From Isoetes taiwanensis (taxonomy: Eukaryota > Streptophyta > Lycopodiopsida > Isoetales > Isoetaceae), in assembly GCA_021234155.1 (NCBI GenBank), contig JAJEKV010000175.1, positions 186,001-250,000 of the forward strand: 64,000 bases of DNA, written 5' to 3'. The position numbers and the translations under genes were made by a program. The notes below the pieces were generated by a model. That model searched no databases and was not told the DNA's origin. It worked only from the letters and a program-made list of their open reading frames with translations. This document shows, piece by piece, positions 11,186-24,238 of this stretch; the stretch's first letter is position 1; the number at the start of each line of letters is the position of its first letter.

Positions 11186-12342
11186 GGTGACCCCTCAGAG
11201 TGCCTGCACCAATTCGGTTTGCAAACCGATTCGACCCTGGCGCACTGTGTGAGTGGTGGACCCATGTTGACCTAGTTAGATGTATAATTTAGCTAAACTA
11301 ATGGTGCAGTTCAGCTTATCTCCTTGATTCTAGCTAGTTTTGCATATTATAACACTAAGAAACCCCTTGTAAATTGAAAATTGGACCCCAAAGGTGACCC
11401 CTCACGAGAGTGCCGCACCAATTTGGTTTGCAAACCAATTCGACCTCGGCGACTGCGGTGAGTGGTCAAAACTTTGAACCTTCGTAACTTGAGTTATATG
11501 ACCCAAATCGCCTGAAATTTGTTGGCGTTAGGACCAAAAGAGTCTAGAATCCATTTATGACCTCAAATTAGGCTAAAAATATTATAATCCTCCTCAAAAT
11601 GACCAAAATAGGTCAAACCCTAAATTCTGCCTCCAAAACTACGGTTTTATTTAGAAATAGAAGCAATAGCTTTTAAGGTACAAGGCTAGAGCCACAAGAG
11701 GGCAAGGAGCACGACTTTTGAAGACATTGAAGACCCAGCGACCCAAGAGAGGAAGCACTATGGCAAATACCTCTACAAACGGCCGAAGCAAGACAGCGGG
11801 CACAACCGACCTATCAACAATCTTCATCGAATGGAAGACATACGTTAATCATCTCGCATGAAGAACCTTCGACTATCAAGAACTTCGGGTGCAACATCCA
11901 CGAAGCTCTCGTGAGAAAAGAAGATTGCTAGTTTATTGTAAATATAAATTTATGTTTTGATCATGTTAATGTGTTAAATCAGGTGTAAGTAGAATGTATT
12001 ACTAAGTTCTTGCAGGTTGGAATTAACAAAGTTGGAGCAAAAACTTCAAGTGTTTTTGGCCCCACCCCTCACAGAGTGCTCTGTGCCACTTAGGATTATA
12101 TTCCTAACGCCTCTCACAAGATCGTGGTGGTGGTCGGCAATCGATCTATGCCAAAACTTGTCCAAATGCGAAAGTAAGCACACCATTCGACTCACTCACC
12201 ATAATTAGTAGGATTTGAACCCTAGTTTGGAGAAATTGCCCAACCCTAACTCACATGGAGCCCCACCCCTCGGCAGAGTGCCTGCAGACCAATTCGGGTT
12301 TGCAAACCGATTCGACCCCTGGCGCCTTTGTGGTGAGTGGTC
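11186..12342 (+). repeat. Three dispersed copies of an 80-bp palindrome-centred module
   Basis: Copies lie at about 11186-11258, 11392-11468 and 12260-12342, with a partial copy near 12059-12095. Each reads CCCCTC, GAGTGCC, CACCAATT (or similar), a palindrome, ATTCGACC, GGCG and GAGTGGT. The centre is TCGGTTTGCAAACCGA in copy 1, TTGGTTTGCAAACCAA in copy 2 and the copy 1 form with one extra G in copy 3. The DNA around the copies is non-coding leader of the outer retrotransposon. Confidence 0.8.
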
Positions 12343-12774
12343 ACACCAAAATTGCCTCAATTTGTCCACACCGGCCCCAAATTAGATAGAATTTGTTGCA
12401 ATAGGATCCTTAGAATGTACTCTTTAGCTTGATTAGCTTGTCTTGTGCTTAGCAATACCTTAGAATCCTAGATTTTCCTTTATCCAAATTTTTTTTTCTA
12501 AAATTAGGGTTTTTGCCTATAAATAGACCACAACCCTCATTTGCATCCTACACCTTTGCTCCTCGCCCAAGCCGATTTTTCAGCTCCCGTGGCGCCTTCA
12601 TCTGTTTGATATTCCCCAAAGAGCTCTAGCATCATGGCAACCATCAATGCTATTCCCTATTTTACCAGACATTATGGCTGAGTTCCATGCAAAGATAGGT
12701 CCTTCTCTAGTAGAACTTTCCCTTGCATAGGATACTTTTAGGACAGCCTTAAGATAGACAAATACCTAGAAAAT

Positions 12775-13490
12775 ATGGCCAGCCGCTTGCCCAATTATAT
12801 GTCCGTAGCTGTAGCAATTTTTCTATTCCATAGAGCCCAAACCCAGATAGGAGAGCCATCTGCCCAACCCCTAGAGCTCGAGCCTATGGCCATGGCAGCA
12901 GCTGAAGAAGAGCAGATGCTTCTCCAAAGTACGAGGAGGCAAAGCAGGGAGGAAGATGAAGGGGCGGGGTCGGCAGAGAGGACATCAGTGACGTCGACCC
13001 GGCACAAGAAAGGCAGCAAGCGGAGCAGGAACTTCAAAGCTTTGAAGAGGGGCTGAGAACCACGCAGACAACTCCACCACTTGGGCTAGGCATCACAAGC
13101 TTAATCCCGGTAATCATCCAAGGAACCGTACCTGAGCCTGCACGACATCAAGAACCCCCTCCTCCCCCAGAGTGCAGGGACAGGGGCTACAGGATAAACG
13201 AGCTCCTACATCTCCTACGTCAACAACTGGACCTCGATGACTTCATCGACCAGGAAACGCAGGAATTTCACATCAGCATAAGGGAGGCTCAGACGTACAC
13301 TGGCCAGACATCGACGGACATAGAAGCCTACACCGGCATCAGGCAGATGATGGCACAACAGGAGTTACCCACAGAGGAGTTCATAGCGATCCACGACACT
13401 GGATGGAAATCAGAGGGAAAACAACGAGTCGCGCCTACCCGGCCTCCGACAGCACACCGGTCGAAACAGATAGAGGCGAGATCAACGTAA
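12775..13490 (+). pseudogene. Possible gag-like frame of the outer element, frameshifted
   Basis: From ATG at 12775 a frame reads a hydrophobic start and then an acidic, glutamine- and glutamate-rich stretch (MAMAAAEEEQMLLQ, QSREEDEGAG). Near 12960-12980 that frame becomes basic and soon stops. The next frame continues in matching style (QERQQAEQELQSFEEG, then INELLHLLRQQLDLDDF and REAQTYTGQTSTDIEAYTG) to a stop at 13488-13490. One frameshift would make a single reading frame of roughly 240 codons. There is no zinc knuckle or other recognised domain. The place, first frame after the primer site and leader, fits a gag-like protein, but homology is not visible to me. Confidence 0.4.
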
Positions 13491-16400
13491 CATCTCCTAA
13501 GTTCATGTTCGGGCCTACCACTGGGAGATGATAGCATTACCGGTGGGGCGAATAACCCGGAAGACATAGGGCTGCAATCGAACCGTAGAGGAGGCGGGGA
13601 GGCAGAGCACGACAAAATGACGGGAGGAGCCGACCTAGCCAACAACCACAGACCACTCAAACGCAACTCAAAAGAGTGATGGCATGTGCAATGGAGATGA
13701 CAACAATTCCAGGCATAGGGGAAGCATCTCACAACGAAGATTCAAAGACATGCAACAATGCCCGACTGCAACAACCAAGTGATCGTACTCAAGCGATCAA
13801 TGCTACGCATCTCCAAACGACACTCCACATGACAGGTAAACACATTAAGGAGGAGCATTTTCAACTCAAGGGTTCACACCGAACAACGCTTCTCCGCGAC
13901 TTGGGATAACGACCTCAAATCACACACGAAGGTCAACTACGGTCGCCCAACACCTCCGGAACCCCGAGTCAAGTAGAACAAGGAAGATGCAGCAAAACCG
14001 AAGAATCAAACGTGATTGGGGGAGGGAAAATCCTAAAGAAGTATACACAATTAAGCATATGCTCTTCTATAAATTAGAAAAGTGGATGAATTAAAATCCC
14101 AGTATAATTATATATATATGTCTATCATAAATATCGGGAGCTAACACATAGTACAAAATTAGGATCATGTTTTAGGGTTTAGTGTTTGCATCAAGAAACT
14201 CCATCGCTTCGACTGCCAAAGGATGAAGTAAAGAACCACATGTATAGCCAAGAGCAAGTGCTCAAATGGAAGAGCAAATATAGGAGAGAGACGACCAGAG
14301 CTCAAGCCAAGCTTCAACTCCAGACACTTCGAGAAGCGGCCTCAAGTAGAAGATCGCTCGTCCAGCACAATGTCAAGATGAGAGATAACGCCAGCGCCGC
14401 ACCATCTAGGTTTTGCACGACGACATCTTCGGGATGCAACTCTACCTCTTGTAGCAGCAGCAACACTAACGACACGAGTGTCCTCAACAACAGAAGGAGC
14501 AACGAACACACATCTTCAGAAACTACGACAGCGACCTCAAGCCAATAGACGTCGAGGAATTCCTTGGGACAACTCGACATCAACGAGCCAACTAAGGAGG
14601 CAACCTTCGACGACCATAATTCTACCTTGTATGGTGATGTTTGTAACATGCACACCAGATGGAGATACACTTAAGAAAGGCGCCACAACAATGGGTTATG
14701 TCTATGCTCATTCAACAACTAGGTGATGGCTTCGTTAAGTACTCCTACCAACAATTAGAAGACAAGAAGCCCAACTTATCTCCGACACGAGGGACCTCAA
14801 CGCCCAAGATAGAAGCATTCGACACCTTAACGACAAGGACAGCAACCAAAGCACCTTCGACAAAAAGAGAGTTCAAGACATTAGCCGGGCTATTCAAGGA
14901 CACGAGCAGGTCTAGGGCAGAAAGTACTTCAACTCAAGGGTCAAGCTACGCAAATATAAGAGTACATCATCCCCGGCCGGTAAAACCAATCATGGAGAAG
15001 AGTCATGAGGCTTTACTCGCCAGAAGATGCACATGTATTGAGGGACAATGGCCATAAACCGTAAGACTAAGGAGTGCTAGTACTTCCACGAGCTCCTTAG
15101 ATGCAACATGAGGTCCAAAACGTGGAGCGTGATCAAGTGCAACTAGAAGGCAGCATAGCAATGAAGATCGTGATAACGCCTAAGCCATCACATTGAGGAG
15201 ATCAAACAGTGCGATGAGAAGCTCGATGGAGAAGCCGAATAGGAGAACCGAGCCAAAGAATCGACGACGAATCAGCTAGAACCTCACAAAGCTACGATAA
15301 CTTCGCATGCAACTTCGTGAACCCAAGGATCGACAATTCGAAAGGCAACTGATGAAGAGAACAACTCCTTAATTACGAGTCTAGCCAAAGGGATTGTGCA
15401 CAACTTCAAGAGGCGCCTCCAAAGATGTTCAGACATTGTGAAGGGGAAGCAATTATTGCCCAAGAACAAGATTAAGAAGTAGACCGAACGTCAAGCATCA
15501 ACGACCATCACATCCTTAGTTAGCATGTGAAGCGTAAGTTGTGCCAGCCGCCAAAATGCATTACATTGAGAGCTCAAAAATATCAAAGAGTCTACCAATC
15601 GAGCACGAGCTGACATATAAATAGGAGGATATAGATCTTCAACACCAGCGCACTAGGAGGAACATCGACAACAACGCCATGGAGTACGTGTGCACCTCGA
15701 GGGGAGACACCAAGGGAGCCTAATAGCTTTAATAGTATTTGTAATCATAATAGTGTAAGCTATATGACTTGCATGCATATTTCCCTTTGTTATTTCCTCT
15801 CTCTCTCAGTATAACAGATCAAAGAAAAGAGATGCCGGACAATTGGAAGGCGTGAAGCGAGCAACATCCTCAACACTTGTCTGTCAACACGCTACAGGAC
15901 TCGAAGGATGGAGTTGGCACAATAAGATCGGATCTAGAGGCATCTTTTAGCCGCCAAGATGTTTCTCAATGAAACCACCTTCAGGCTTTTGGGAAGTAAC
16001 ATAGAAGATTTCAAGGGTCAACTACGCCATCAAAACCACCAACAATGGGAAGCCTCTACATCGAGGAAAGTTGACCTCTACATCGAGGAGGAGCCCGGAG
16101 TCTCGAAAGCAACTCGGGAACGTTACCCTCAAGAAGGCAAATGGATGGATGAGCTGCGAGCAAGATTGAGGCTTATGGATGACGACATCCATAATGGGAG
16201 TGGAAGGCATTTCTAGATTTTCTCATGAAGGGATTGCCCCAAGTTGAGCTAAGCGTCAACGATTGGGAAGGAAATGCATAGGAGTAACTAAAATTATACA
16301 TGATTGTTAACAGACATCCAACATATTGAAACCACTTCGTGAGACTGATCACCTGGCTAAGAAGGAATCATTACTAGAGGATAATTGTTGACCATGTATA

Positions 16401-17168
16401 AAGCTAGTACCTCAAGGAATAATCCAATCGAATGAAAAGAAAGTAATCTAACAAGTCCGCCAACTTGTTATGATGACATCAATTCAATTGATAGGAATAT
16501 TCCAAGAGAGTAAATAACTAAGAAAAAAGGGATATTTAGAATATAAAATTAAATAGCACATGAAAGGCACATCGAGAAATAAGAAACATATTAATCACAT
16601 AGTCTCTTGAGGCAAAAAGAATTGTCATGATAATAAAACCTTGCAATTTAGAATTGTTCTAAATAATTCAATAACTCATCGCGTAGGGATAGATATGTTA
16701 CATGATGGCTGCATCCATCATAGATGATTAAATATGTTAGCTAAGGCTAGTAAATTAATGTGTTAGAAAAGAAGCATATAACCTCTTAAGGTAAATAGAA
16801 TAGCTAAGATGTTATGACAACATCAATTAAGGGGATAGGATACATTGAGGTGTAGGACCACTTTCTTATGAAGAAAGTGGGGAAGGCTCAATCTTAGGAC
16901 TGAACCTACCTACATCTTAGGGGTTGAATCGCCATCCAATTAGTCGACCCTTAGAATAGAGTTCCTTTCGCAAGTAGCCAAAGCACAAAGAGCGTAAGAT
17001 GGATAGATGCTTAATGTCTATGTGTCCTTCAGCATGCAAGATTAATGCGGTAACCAACTGCACCAAAGCAGGGGAGCGAATCAATGGAAGCAATGCAACG
17101 GCCAAGTCGTCTCCAAATTAGTCGACACCGACTCAATGGGGAGATGTATTCTAGCCTTAGCGGGTGCG
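13491..17168 (+). other. Outer-element internal region with broken frames, no pol domains
   Basis: Plus-strand open stretches at 14186-14548, 14659-15057 and 15959-16216 are rich in serine, threonine, glutamine and charged residues and keep shifting frame; some segments look helical (for example RQEAQLISDTRDLNAQD near 14755). No reverse transcriptase, integrase or protease motif was found. 16220-17168 is AT-rich and empty. The nested element enters after GGGTGCG at 17168. Confidence 0.5.
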
Positions 17169-19626
17169 TGTTAGCCTAAAACCTGGAATTTTAGTCTAAC
17201 CTCAAAGGAAGTGCAAACAAACTGGTCAGGACCTCCAGATCACTTAGGGTGATCAATCCTCGATCATATAAAGCAAAAGAACTCAATTTGAAATGCTAGA
17301 TTTCTCAAAATCACTACAAATCCCTCAAGCAAAAAAAAACGTTAACAAAAATCAGTTTAGCAAATACACCCTTTAAGTATTTTTGAGTTTTGATTTTTGG
17401 TATGGTTTATAGACAAGTGGAGGAAGCTACTTGGTGAAAGTCCGACTCGATTTGGATAGAGGAAGGCCAAGAAAATCTATGTCAAAGTTCAAGAAAAAAT
17501 TGGTCAATGCCAAAACAGAGAGCCAAAATTTGCAAATATAGTTTGGTGATGAATCTTGAGTTGGAATTTGTATAAACAGCTTTCAAAATAAACTCTAGAT
17601 CATGTGCATAAGGTTTTCTTGACAAGCAAACACTATGATATTTACCGAGATGGGCCAAAGTCTCGATTTACATCCACGCTTTATGACAGCTTATGGAAAA
17701 ACTATTTTTTCTTTGTTTTCTTTACATATAAGCAATACTCAAACCTTTTAAAGAATGGGACACGACTATTTAATTTGGATTCTACTTTAAATATCTGGTT
17801 TCTATTAGTTTAGACAAAGTAACAACTTGAAACAAAAGAAGATGGAAACACTATTTGTCCGTGCAATGAATATGCATTCAAATCATAAGATATCACAGAG
17901 TTTAGAATTCTCAAAGTAATACCTGTGATAATGCTTGAGAACAGATCCCAAGGCATTGTCAACTTCAAAACCCAAAAATTATCGAAAAGAGAAAATAATA
18001 AGATAATTTGAGTAGCAAAGGGGAGTTTTGATGTCAAATAAGTCACAACAGAAGCCTGGCCTTCAATCAAAATATACCAATCTTCAATCTCGAAAGCAGA
18101 TTAGCGTAATTTGAGGTAGAAATGTATCAAGAGAATATCAGAATATAGAAATCGCCCGCATCACGAGGTATATCTCCGAGGGGGTGATGATTTGATCCGG
18201 ATGTCGGGCTTAAGAACCGTTTCTTCCCCAAAACTAGCTCTACCGAAAGTGATTTTAGGCCTAATTTGAGCAATTTCTATCAAACCAAGTGCCACAGAGG
18301 ATCACCGAGGTCTCGAAAAAGGTTCAGGAGCTGATTTCGGAGAAAATTGGCGGATTCAATCAAGTTATGGCACGAATTGGCCAGATTTAGGTGTTCCCCT
18401 ATTTCTTAGGGTTCATCGAAAAATTTTGAAGGCCATATATCCCACAAAGCTAAAATGATTCTCGAGGCTCATGTATATAAGGCTTAATGCTGACCCAAAT
18501 AATAACCGGTATGCGTGCACGCAGAGGGGACACCTCCACCAGAGGCCCCCCCCTACCGCCACGGGAAATGAGAATGGAAATGGGGGTGACGGGAATGATG
18601 TAGAAATAGATAGGGTAAATAGGCTAGAATAGGTTTTTTTTTTTTTTTTTTGGCACGATCCCAAGAAATAATATTTGAGGAATTTTCCAAAGTCTTTTTG
18701 AATTTTGAAAGGCCAACATAGCTATTTTTTTTGCCAAGCTCCAAATCTAGAGTGTTTTCAAGTCAAATTGAGATACTTGAAATTTTGCCCATTTTGACCA
18801 TGGTCAATGAGTTTTCAACCTTGGGAATGGTGAAAAAATCATAGGAAGAGGGTGAAAAGATAGGGAAAAAAAAAAAGGCTATGGCAGGATTTAGGGAAAT
18901 AAGATGAAAGTAAAATTCAAGCCTCCTTGCTCTTGAAGTTTTTCATGATCTCTTGAGAGCAATTCACAAGTGGAGGTGAGGCCAATAAAAATATAGGTAG
19001 TGAAGTAATGAAAGAAGGCATGACAAGGTGGAAATGGGGTATAAAAAGATGAAAGGAAAGTGGATATGGAATGGATGAAATGGATAAAGGATGGAAACCC
19101 CTCAGAGCACATGATCTTATCTCCAAAGCTCAAATCATACCTCATAACTTTGCTCAAGGCCCTAGGGTCTTCCAAACTTCTAAAAAGGTCTTCCAATCTT
19201 CAAGGCCTAAACAAGAGCAAAATTCACCTTTAAAGTGACATCTTCATAGGTGTGACTTCCAAACCATTGGTGCAACTCCATTTAGCTCCATATGAGTAAA
19301 TATGAGCAACATGCTTATAACTCCTTGTATAGCTTGCTATATCCTTTGCCCGGTCTTCAAGAAATAAGAATGTAACTAGAAAATTTCCTCAAAGGAAAGA
19401 ATTAGGCTATACAACCAAGATCCCAAGGGTCTTCCAAACTTGAGCCAATTTCTTCCAAACTCTAGCAGGATCAAAATAACACTAACTCTTACCATATGAG
19501 TAATAGGAAAGTAACTTAAGATGAAACCCTCAAAAGAAACCACAAGTCTTCCAAACTCGACAAGTATCTTCCAATCTTGAAACTCTAGGTATCATGATGG
19601 TCCATGTTGCCCAAAAAGGGGCAACA
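17169..19626 (-). repeat. 3' LTR of the nested gypsy element (complete)
   Basis: Plus strand: starts TGTTAGCCTAAAAC and ends GGGGCAACA, 2458 bp. 17169-19512 matches 26797-29136. The last 114 bp are only in this copy. The 101-codon frame at 18891-19196 is identical in both LTRs, but it is AT-rich LTR sequence and not a gene. Confidence 0.85.
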
Positions 19627-19633
19627 TCTCCTC
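19627..19633 (-). promoter_or_regulatory. Polypurine tract of the nested element
   Basis: On the minus strand GAGGAGA lies directly before the LTR start TGTTGCCCC. It is short but correctly placed and supports 19626 as the LTR boundary. Confidence 0.55.
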
Positions 19634-21385
19634 AAAGGAAAGAATGAGGCTGGTCCCTCAGCCTCAAAAGGAAAGAAATGCTAACCGAAGGTCTTCAAAA
19701 TATCAACAAGTGGTGGAGGGGAATAGAATTACTCAAGCAGGTGGGGAAATATGAGGCAGAGTATAAGGTAATGGAGAGAGTGATAAGAAAATAAGATCAA
19801 ATGGAGGGTAGGACAACTCAAGACAAAAGAATATGGAGAAGAAGTGGATGAACCCTCATATGACAATGATAATCAAATTAGCATGAGTGCCAAATAAAGG
19901 GATGAGTAACAATGTAGGATTAGCACTCTTAAAATTTCATATGGAAGCAAGGGCTAGATGGAAAGAGGCCAACTTAAGACAAATAAGAGTAATGAGCAAA
20001 TGGACCTGAAATGACAACACTCAAAATTGTTAAAGCATAGCAAATCTCTACCCTATTTAACTAAACTTCTACTATTCAAGAAATTTGGCTCATACAACCA
20101 TTGAATGTATTTCAAACTAAAAATTCAAACCTTCAAACCAAAAAATTCAAACCATCGAAGCTCGAACCCTAATTTGCTCCTCCTCCGCCAGGTGGCTCGT
20201 AAAACTCGACCTCCCTTTGCCGATCATGGCTCCTTTTTCTTACCATACACCTATCCGGGACAATGTAACAAATTGATCCGAGCAATTTAGGAGTGCTTCC
20301 CCTCGAGCTTGATCCAAATACAGAGTACCTATTCCTTATGGTGTAATCAGACCTGCGGCAAGAAATGCATACGATGCGTATCGGGGACAATGTTTTAATT
20401 AATGAAGAACCTCTTCCTCGTGGAAATTTACTCACAGACATGCATTTCGAGGCAAAGTATATGGGAAAGCACAAATGTTGACCAAAACTACCCCGACCAA
20501 AAAGGAACTCTACAAAAAGACATGAACCATGATCACCTTGCCATGGAGTGTTTCCTTGGGCAAAAGACTTATCAAGAGAAACTAGCAAAGACCGCACGTA
20601 TCGAACACAAAGGCTCAGGCCGAATTTTTACAAGGGAATGTATTCAGATGCTACATATGCACTACTTTTTGTGTAAGCATCATCATGAGCCGACAGATGC
20701 TCAATTTGACAGTATAGGCGCTATACTACTCCCACAGATGCTAGCAGATAGCTATGGTTCCTTGATGCTTCTCATGATAAAAGAGATGCATTTCAAACTC
20801 CTGAAAGAGAATCTCCGAGTGAAGATCAAGATGTTTTTGGTACCATGAACAATTTTTTACCGTGATATAATGGTCTCTTGATGCCGCAGATGGCTCTCCT
20901 TCAGACAAGATTCCTACTATCCCTTCAGGGAATACTGATAGCATTGGCTTCCTATGAGAGGATCTGATCATCTGTAAATTTGTGTACCCCCTTTTTTTTT
21001 TTTTTGACGAATAGAAATTCTCTTGCTCTTTTTGAAATTGTCCGTCTTGAAAAAAAAAATATTTCTGCTTCAAACAGAACACACAATTAGCTCACCTCAA
21101 AGGAAAAATGGTCTTGATGGTACAAGTATTAAGAACCTTGAATACAACTAACCAAAAACAACTTAGCAAATCCAATCAACAAGAATCTACAGCTTAAGCC
21201 TAAAGGGAAATGAACAGAACCAATCAAAAGAGTTTTAAATCTTCAATTTTCAACAACAATTAACCTACTCTAAGTTAAAATAAGTATTCATATAGGAGCA
21301 AAAAGGCCTAAACATGCATGTTGAGGCCAATATCTTTTCAAATGCTGGATATTTGTAGGATTTGGTAATTCCAAACCTGCTTTTG
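19634..21385 (-). other. Nested element 3' untranslated region
   Basis: Between integrase and the 3' LTR there are about 1.75 kb without recognisable domains. It holds a minus-strand frame (20597-20169) and a plus-strand frame (20402-20848), neither with a known motif, plus A/T homopolymers near 20990 and 21050. Confidence 0.5.
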
Positions 21386-21389
21386 AGAT

Positions 21390-22330
21390 CCTTAAGCCAA
21401 TAAGATGAACAAAAATTTTCTTTTACAACTGTAAGGGCCTTCCCAAGGATTTTCAAATTTAGATAACTTACCTTCATTTGCAACATCCCATTTGAGCACG
21501 AAGTTCCAATGGAGCAAATTTATCCCGAGCTTGTGAGTCGCTTTAAAAGTCACCGCACTCCTAGCCTTCTTAAGTAGATTGAAGTTTTCTCGCACCAAAT
21601 CTATCCTCATCCAACTTTAGTAAAACCTCATACCGTGTTGTAATGCCTCAAGAAACTCCAAATCCAACTTGAGTGCCATCCTCAAAGAGGGAATCTCCAA
21701 CTCAACAGAATAACCGCTTCAACACCATAAACCAAACCAAGGGAGAAGCATTAGTGGCAGCTTTTAGCAAAGGATTCTATGAGCCCAAAGAGCATCATAT
21801 AATTTCAAATGCCAATCTTTTGGTTTTGGCAAACCGCTTTTCTCAGAAAATACCCTTAAGCACTTTGTTAGTGGACTCAGCCTTGACCATTTCCTTGAGG
21901 GTAATAGGCTGAGCTTTTCACATGTCCGATCTTGAGGCTTGAGACAAGAATTTGAATAACCTCATTAATAAAAGTAGAGCCTCTATCACCAAAAATTTTG
22001 AAAGGGATCCCAAATCTAGAACAAATGTTTTCATGCAAAAACCTAGCAAGAGTATATGCATTTGCTTTTCTCAAGGGTGCCGCTTCCACCATTTGGTAAA
22101 TAAATCAGAGCCACAACAATGTATTCATGCCGAAAGCGTAAGATGAGGGATTTATAGGGCCAACATAATCTAGCCCCCAAACTTGAAATGGGCCCTGGGA
22201 CACAATTCCAAAGAAGAGGGGCAGATGCAAAATTTTCTTACCAAAAATCCGCATTGGTGGCAAGTTTTATGACATCATAGCAATCTCTAAATAAATGAGG
22301 CCAGAAATAACTGCACCTTAATATTTTTTT
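21390..22330 (-). pseudogene. Integrase of the nested gypsy element
   Basis: In broken frames the minus strand reads the zinc-domain end (YFWPHLFRDCYD), the core start (PFQVWGLDYVGPINP) and the core (VEAAPLRKANAYTLARFL, RFGIPFKIFGDRGSTFINE, SSAYYPQGNGQ). The C-terminal part follows (LLHWNFVLKWDVANEGKLSK, FENPWEGPY). D, D and the PQxNGQ segment are in the usual gypsy places. It inserts the cDNA into the host genome. At least three frameshifts or stops are present. Confidence 0.88.
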
Positions 22331-22719
22331 GGCGCTTGTATCTCACGCAAAATGGCCACCACAAACACCTTTATGATTCTCAAAGAAGCACTAAGGCAGC
22401 CTCCTTTCATCAACACATCTTAAAAGAACTCCATCCCTGTTTACCTTGCACAAAATATCTCCAATCAAGGTGTAAGTTAAACATTTTAGCCTAAACTTGT
22501 AAGCTTGACCTTTAGAAAGTTCGTAAGGTATCTCTTGATATTGAGGAATTTTCTAATAGGTTGCCGCCAACCATGAACCTCGCTTTACCTGAAAGATCTT
22601 GCTCATTTGCCACAAGATTAGCCATCTCCCTTCTTCTTGTACAACTTCTTCATGCTCAAAATAGGCAAAGCAGGTAAATACAAGCTCTGTTATTCACCAC
22701 ATGGATAACCTTAACCTTT

Positions 22720-23020
22720 AAATCATATGACCGAGCCTACAAGCCCACCTATGAAGCTTGGGTTTTTCCAACTTCTTACCATACAAAAAGGCATGGGATT
22801 CTCACAGATATAAACAAGAGCTTGGGATTTTTGTAGAAGATGTCCTTGCCTTTCTATTAAAAAAAAAAAAAAAATAAGAGCAAAGAAAGACTTCTCTATC
22901 TTAGGATATCTCCTCCTCGCTTTGAGACCATTGTTTACTTGCAAAAGCAATGGGGTGTTTTTCCCGCAAAATAGCAATCCCAACAGCCTTTTTAGTAACA
23001 AGAATATAGATTGTGAATGG
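22720..23020 (-). pseudogene. RNase H linked to reverse transcriptase, nested element
   Basis: Minus-strand pieces resemble the gypsy RNase H (HCFCK-type IAFASK segment and RRYPKIEKSFFALI, then RQGHLLQKSQALVYI). The frame is shifted and an A/T homopolymer near 22860 interrupts it. In intact elements it degrades the RNA strand during cDNA synthesis. Confidence 0.65.
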
Positions 23021-23269
23021 CAATGAGAGATCCGAGCTTTCAACCGAAAGTGGCATGGCAAATAGCTTCTATAATCTGCACAAAGGCCTTCTCACATTCA
23101 TCACCCAAACAATAGTTTTGTATTTACTTTCTTTTACTAACATGGCCTACTCGTTAGTTTGGAGATAGGACTAACATGGTGAGAGAAATTAGGCACATAA
23201 ATTCTCAAAAAGAAGTCATCCCCATAAATTCTTTTGACATCTCTCGAAAGTGTCTTAGGGTCCAAGCTT

Positions 23270-23950
23270 CTTCAAGGCAATAACTTTCTTTCACCACTTG
23301 AAGACCCCCGCAGAGACCTCATGGCCTAACAATTGACCTTTTGGATGACAAAAGATGCACTTTTTGGGATTTAGATTAACTCCAGCTCGTCTCATAATAT
23401 AAATATCCTTGTTAGTTCTGGAAATATGGTCACTTACTTCAAGCATCTAAGCATAAATCATCCAAAAACTCTAAATTGTTCTCGAGTCATGCTTGCAAAA
23501 ACAATGTCCATAACCCTCTCAAATGTAGCAGGGGCATTCATCAAACCAAAAGGCATCCTTTTCATTGCAAATGTTCCCCATGGAGTGATGAAAGATGTTT
23601 TGGGCTGATCTTCCTGCTTGATGCTTATCCGATTAAATCCAGAAAACCGCCCAAAAATGAGTACATGGATTTACCAAATAAATGATAAATGATTTCTTCT
23701 AAAAAGGCAAGGGATAACAATCTTTAATAGTAGCCTTATTAAGATCTCTATAATCTACACAAATTCTCAAAGAACCATTTTTTTAATATCGAACAATGCA
23801 TGAAACCCGTGAAGGATTCACAATAGGCACTACCAAACCCGATTCCCCGTGATTTTAAAATGTTCTCTTGTTTGATAAGATCCAAAAGTGAAGAATTAAT
23901 TCTTCTCAACTTCTCATGATAACAGTTTGGCATCTTCTAACCTTAATTTC
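23270..23950 (-). pseudogene. Reverse transcriptase of the nested gypsy element
   Basis: Minus-strand fragments in order: KLRRINSSLLDLIKQENILK (template-binding start), a stretch matching the VxPVxxxxKKxG segment, FHHSMGN (the TPxG region), KDAFWFDECPCY (the MPFGLxNAPATF region) and GVNLNPKKCIFCHPKGQLLG followed by HEVS. The catalytic xxDD region lies near 23440-23470 in a shifted frame. There are many stops and shifts. Confidence 0.85.
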
Positions 23951-24238
23951 AAACTCACAAATTTTTTATCAACCCCTTTCAGCCTCAATACTCCCAAGCA
24001 AAAACATCCACCCAATCCTCAAATAACTCAACCATTTTACCTTGATCACCTTCATTATATAAGTCTCCCATTTGCAGTGGGTCCTAGATATACCTCCTTT
24101 ATGCACTTCAAGCTCTTTTAAGTGATTCCTCTTGTGCTAGGTTGATAGTTAAGATGGGATGGAATTGGGAAAGCTCCTCTTCATCTAAGACATCCTCTTG
24201 AATAGCTCCTTCGCACAAATACTCCATAAGGGTTTTTC

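Noticed and set aside
18891-19196. A 101-codon frame identical to 28516-28821 as a conserved gene
   Set aside because: Both lie inside the two LTRs of one recent element; identity reflects LTR duplication, and the peptide is low-complexity.
20402-20848. A host gene inside the inner retrotransposon
   Set aside because: No domain; a minus-strand frame of similar length overlaps it, and it lies in the element's 3' untranslated stretch.
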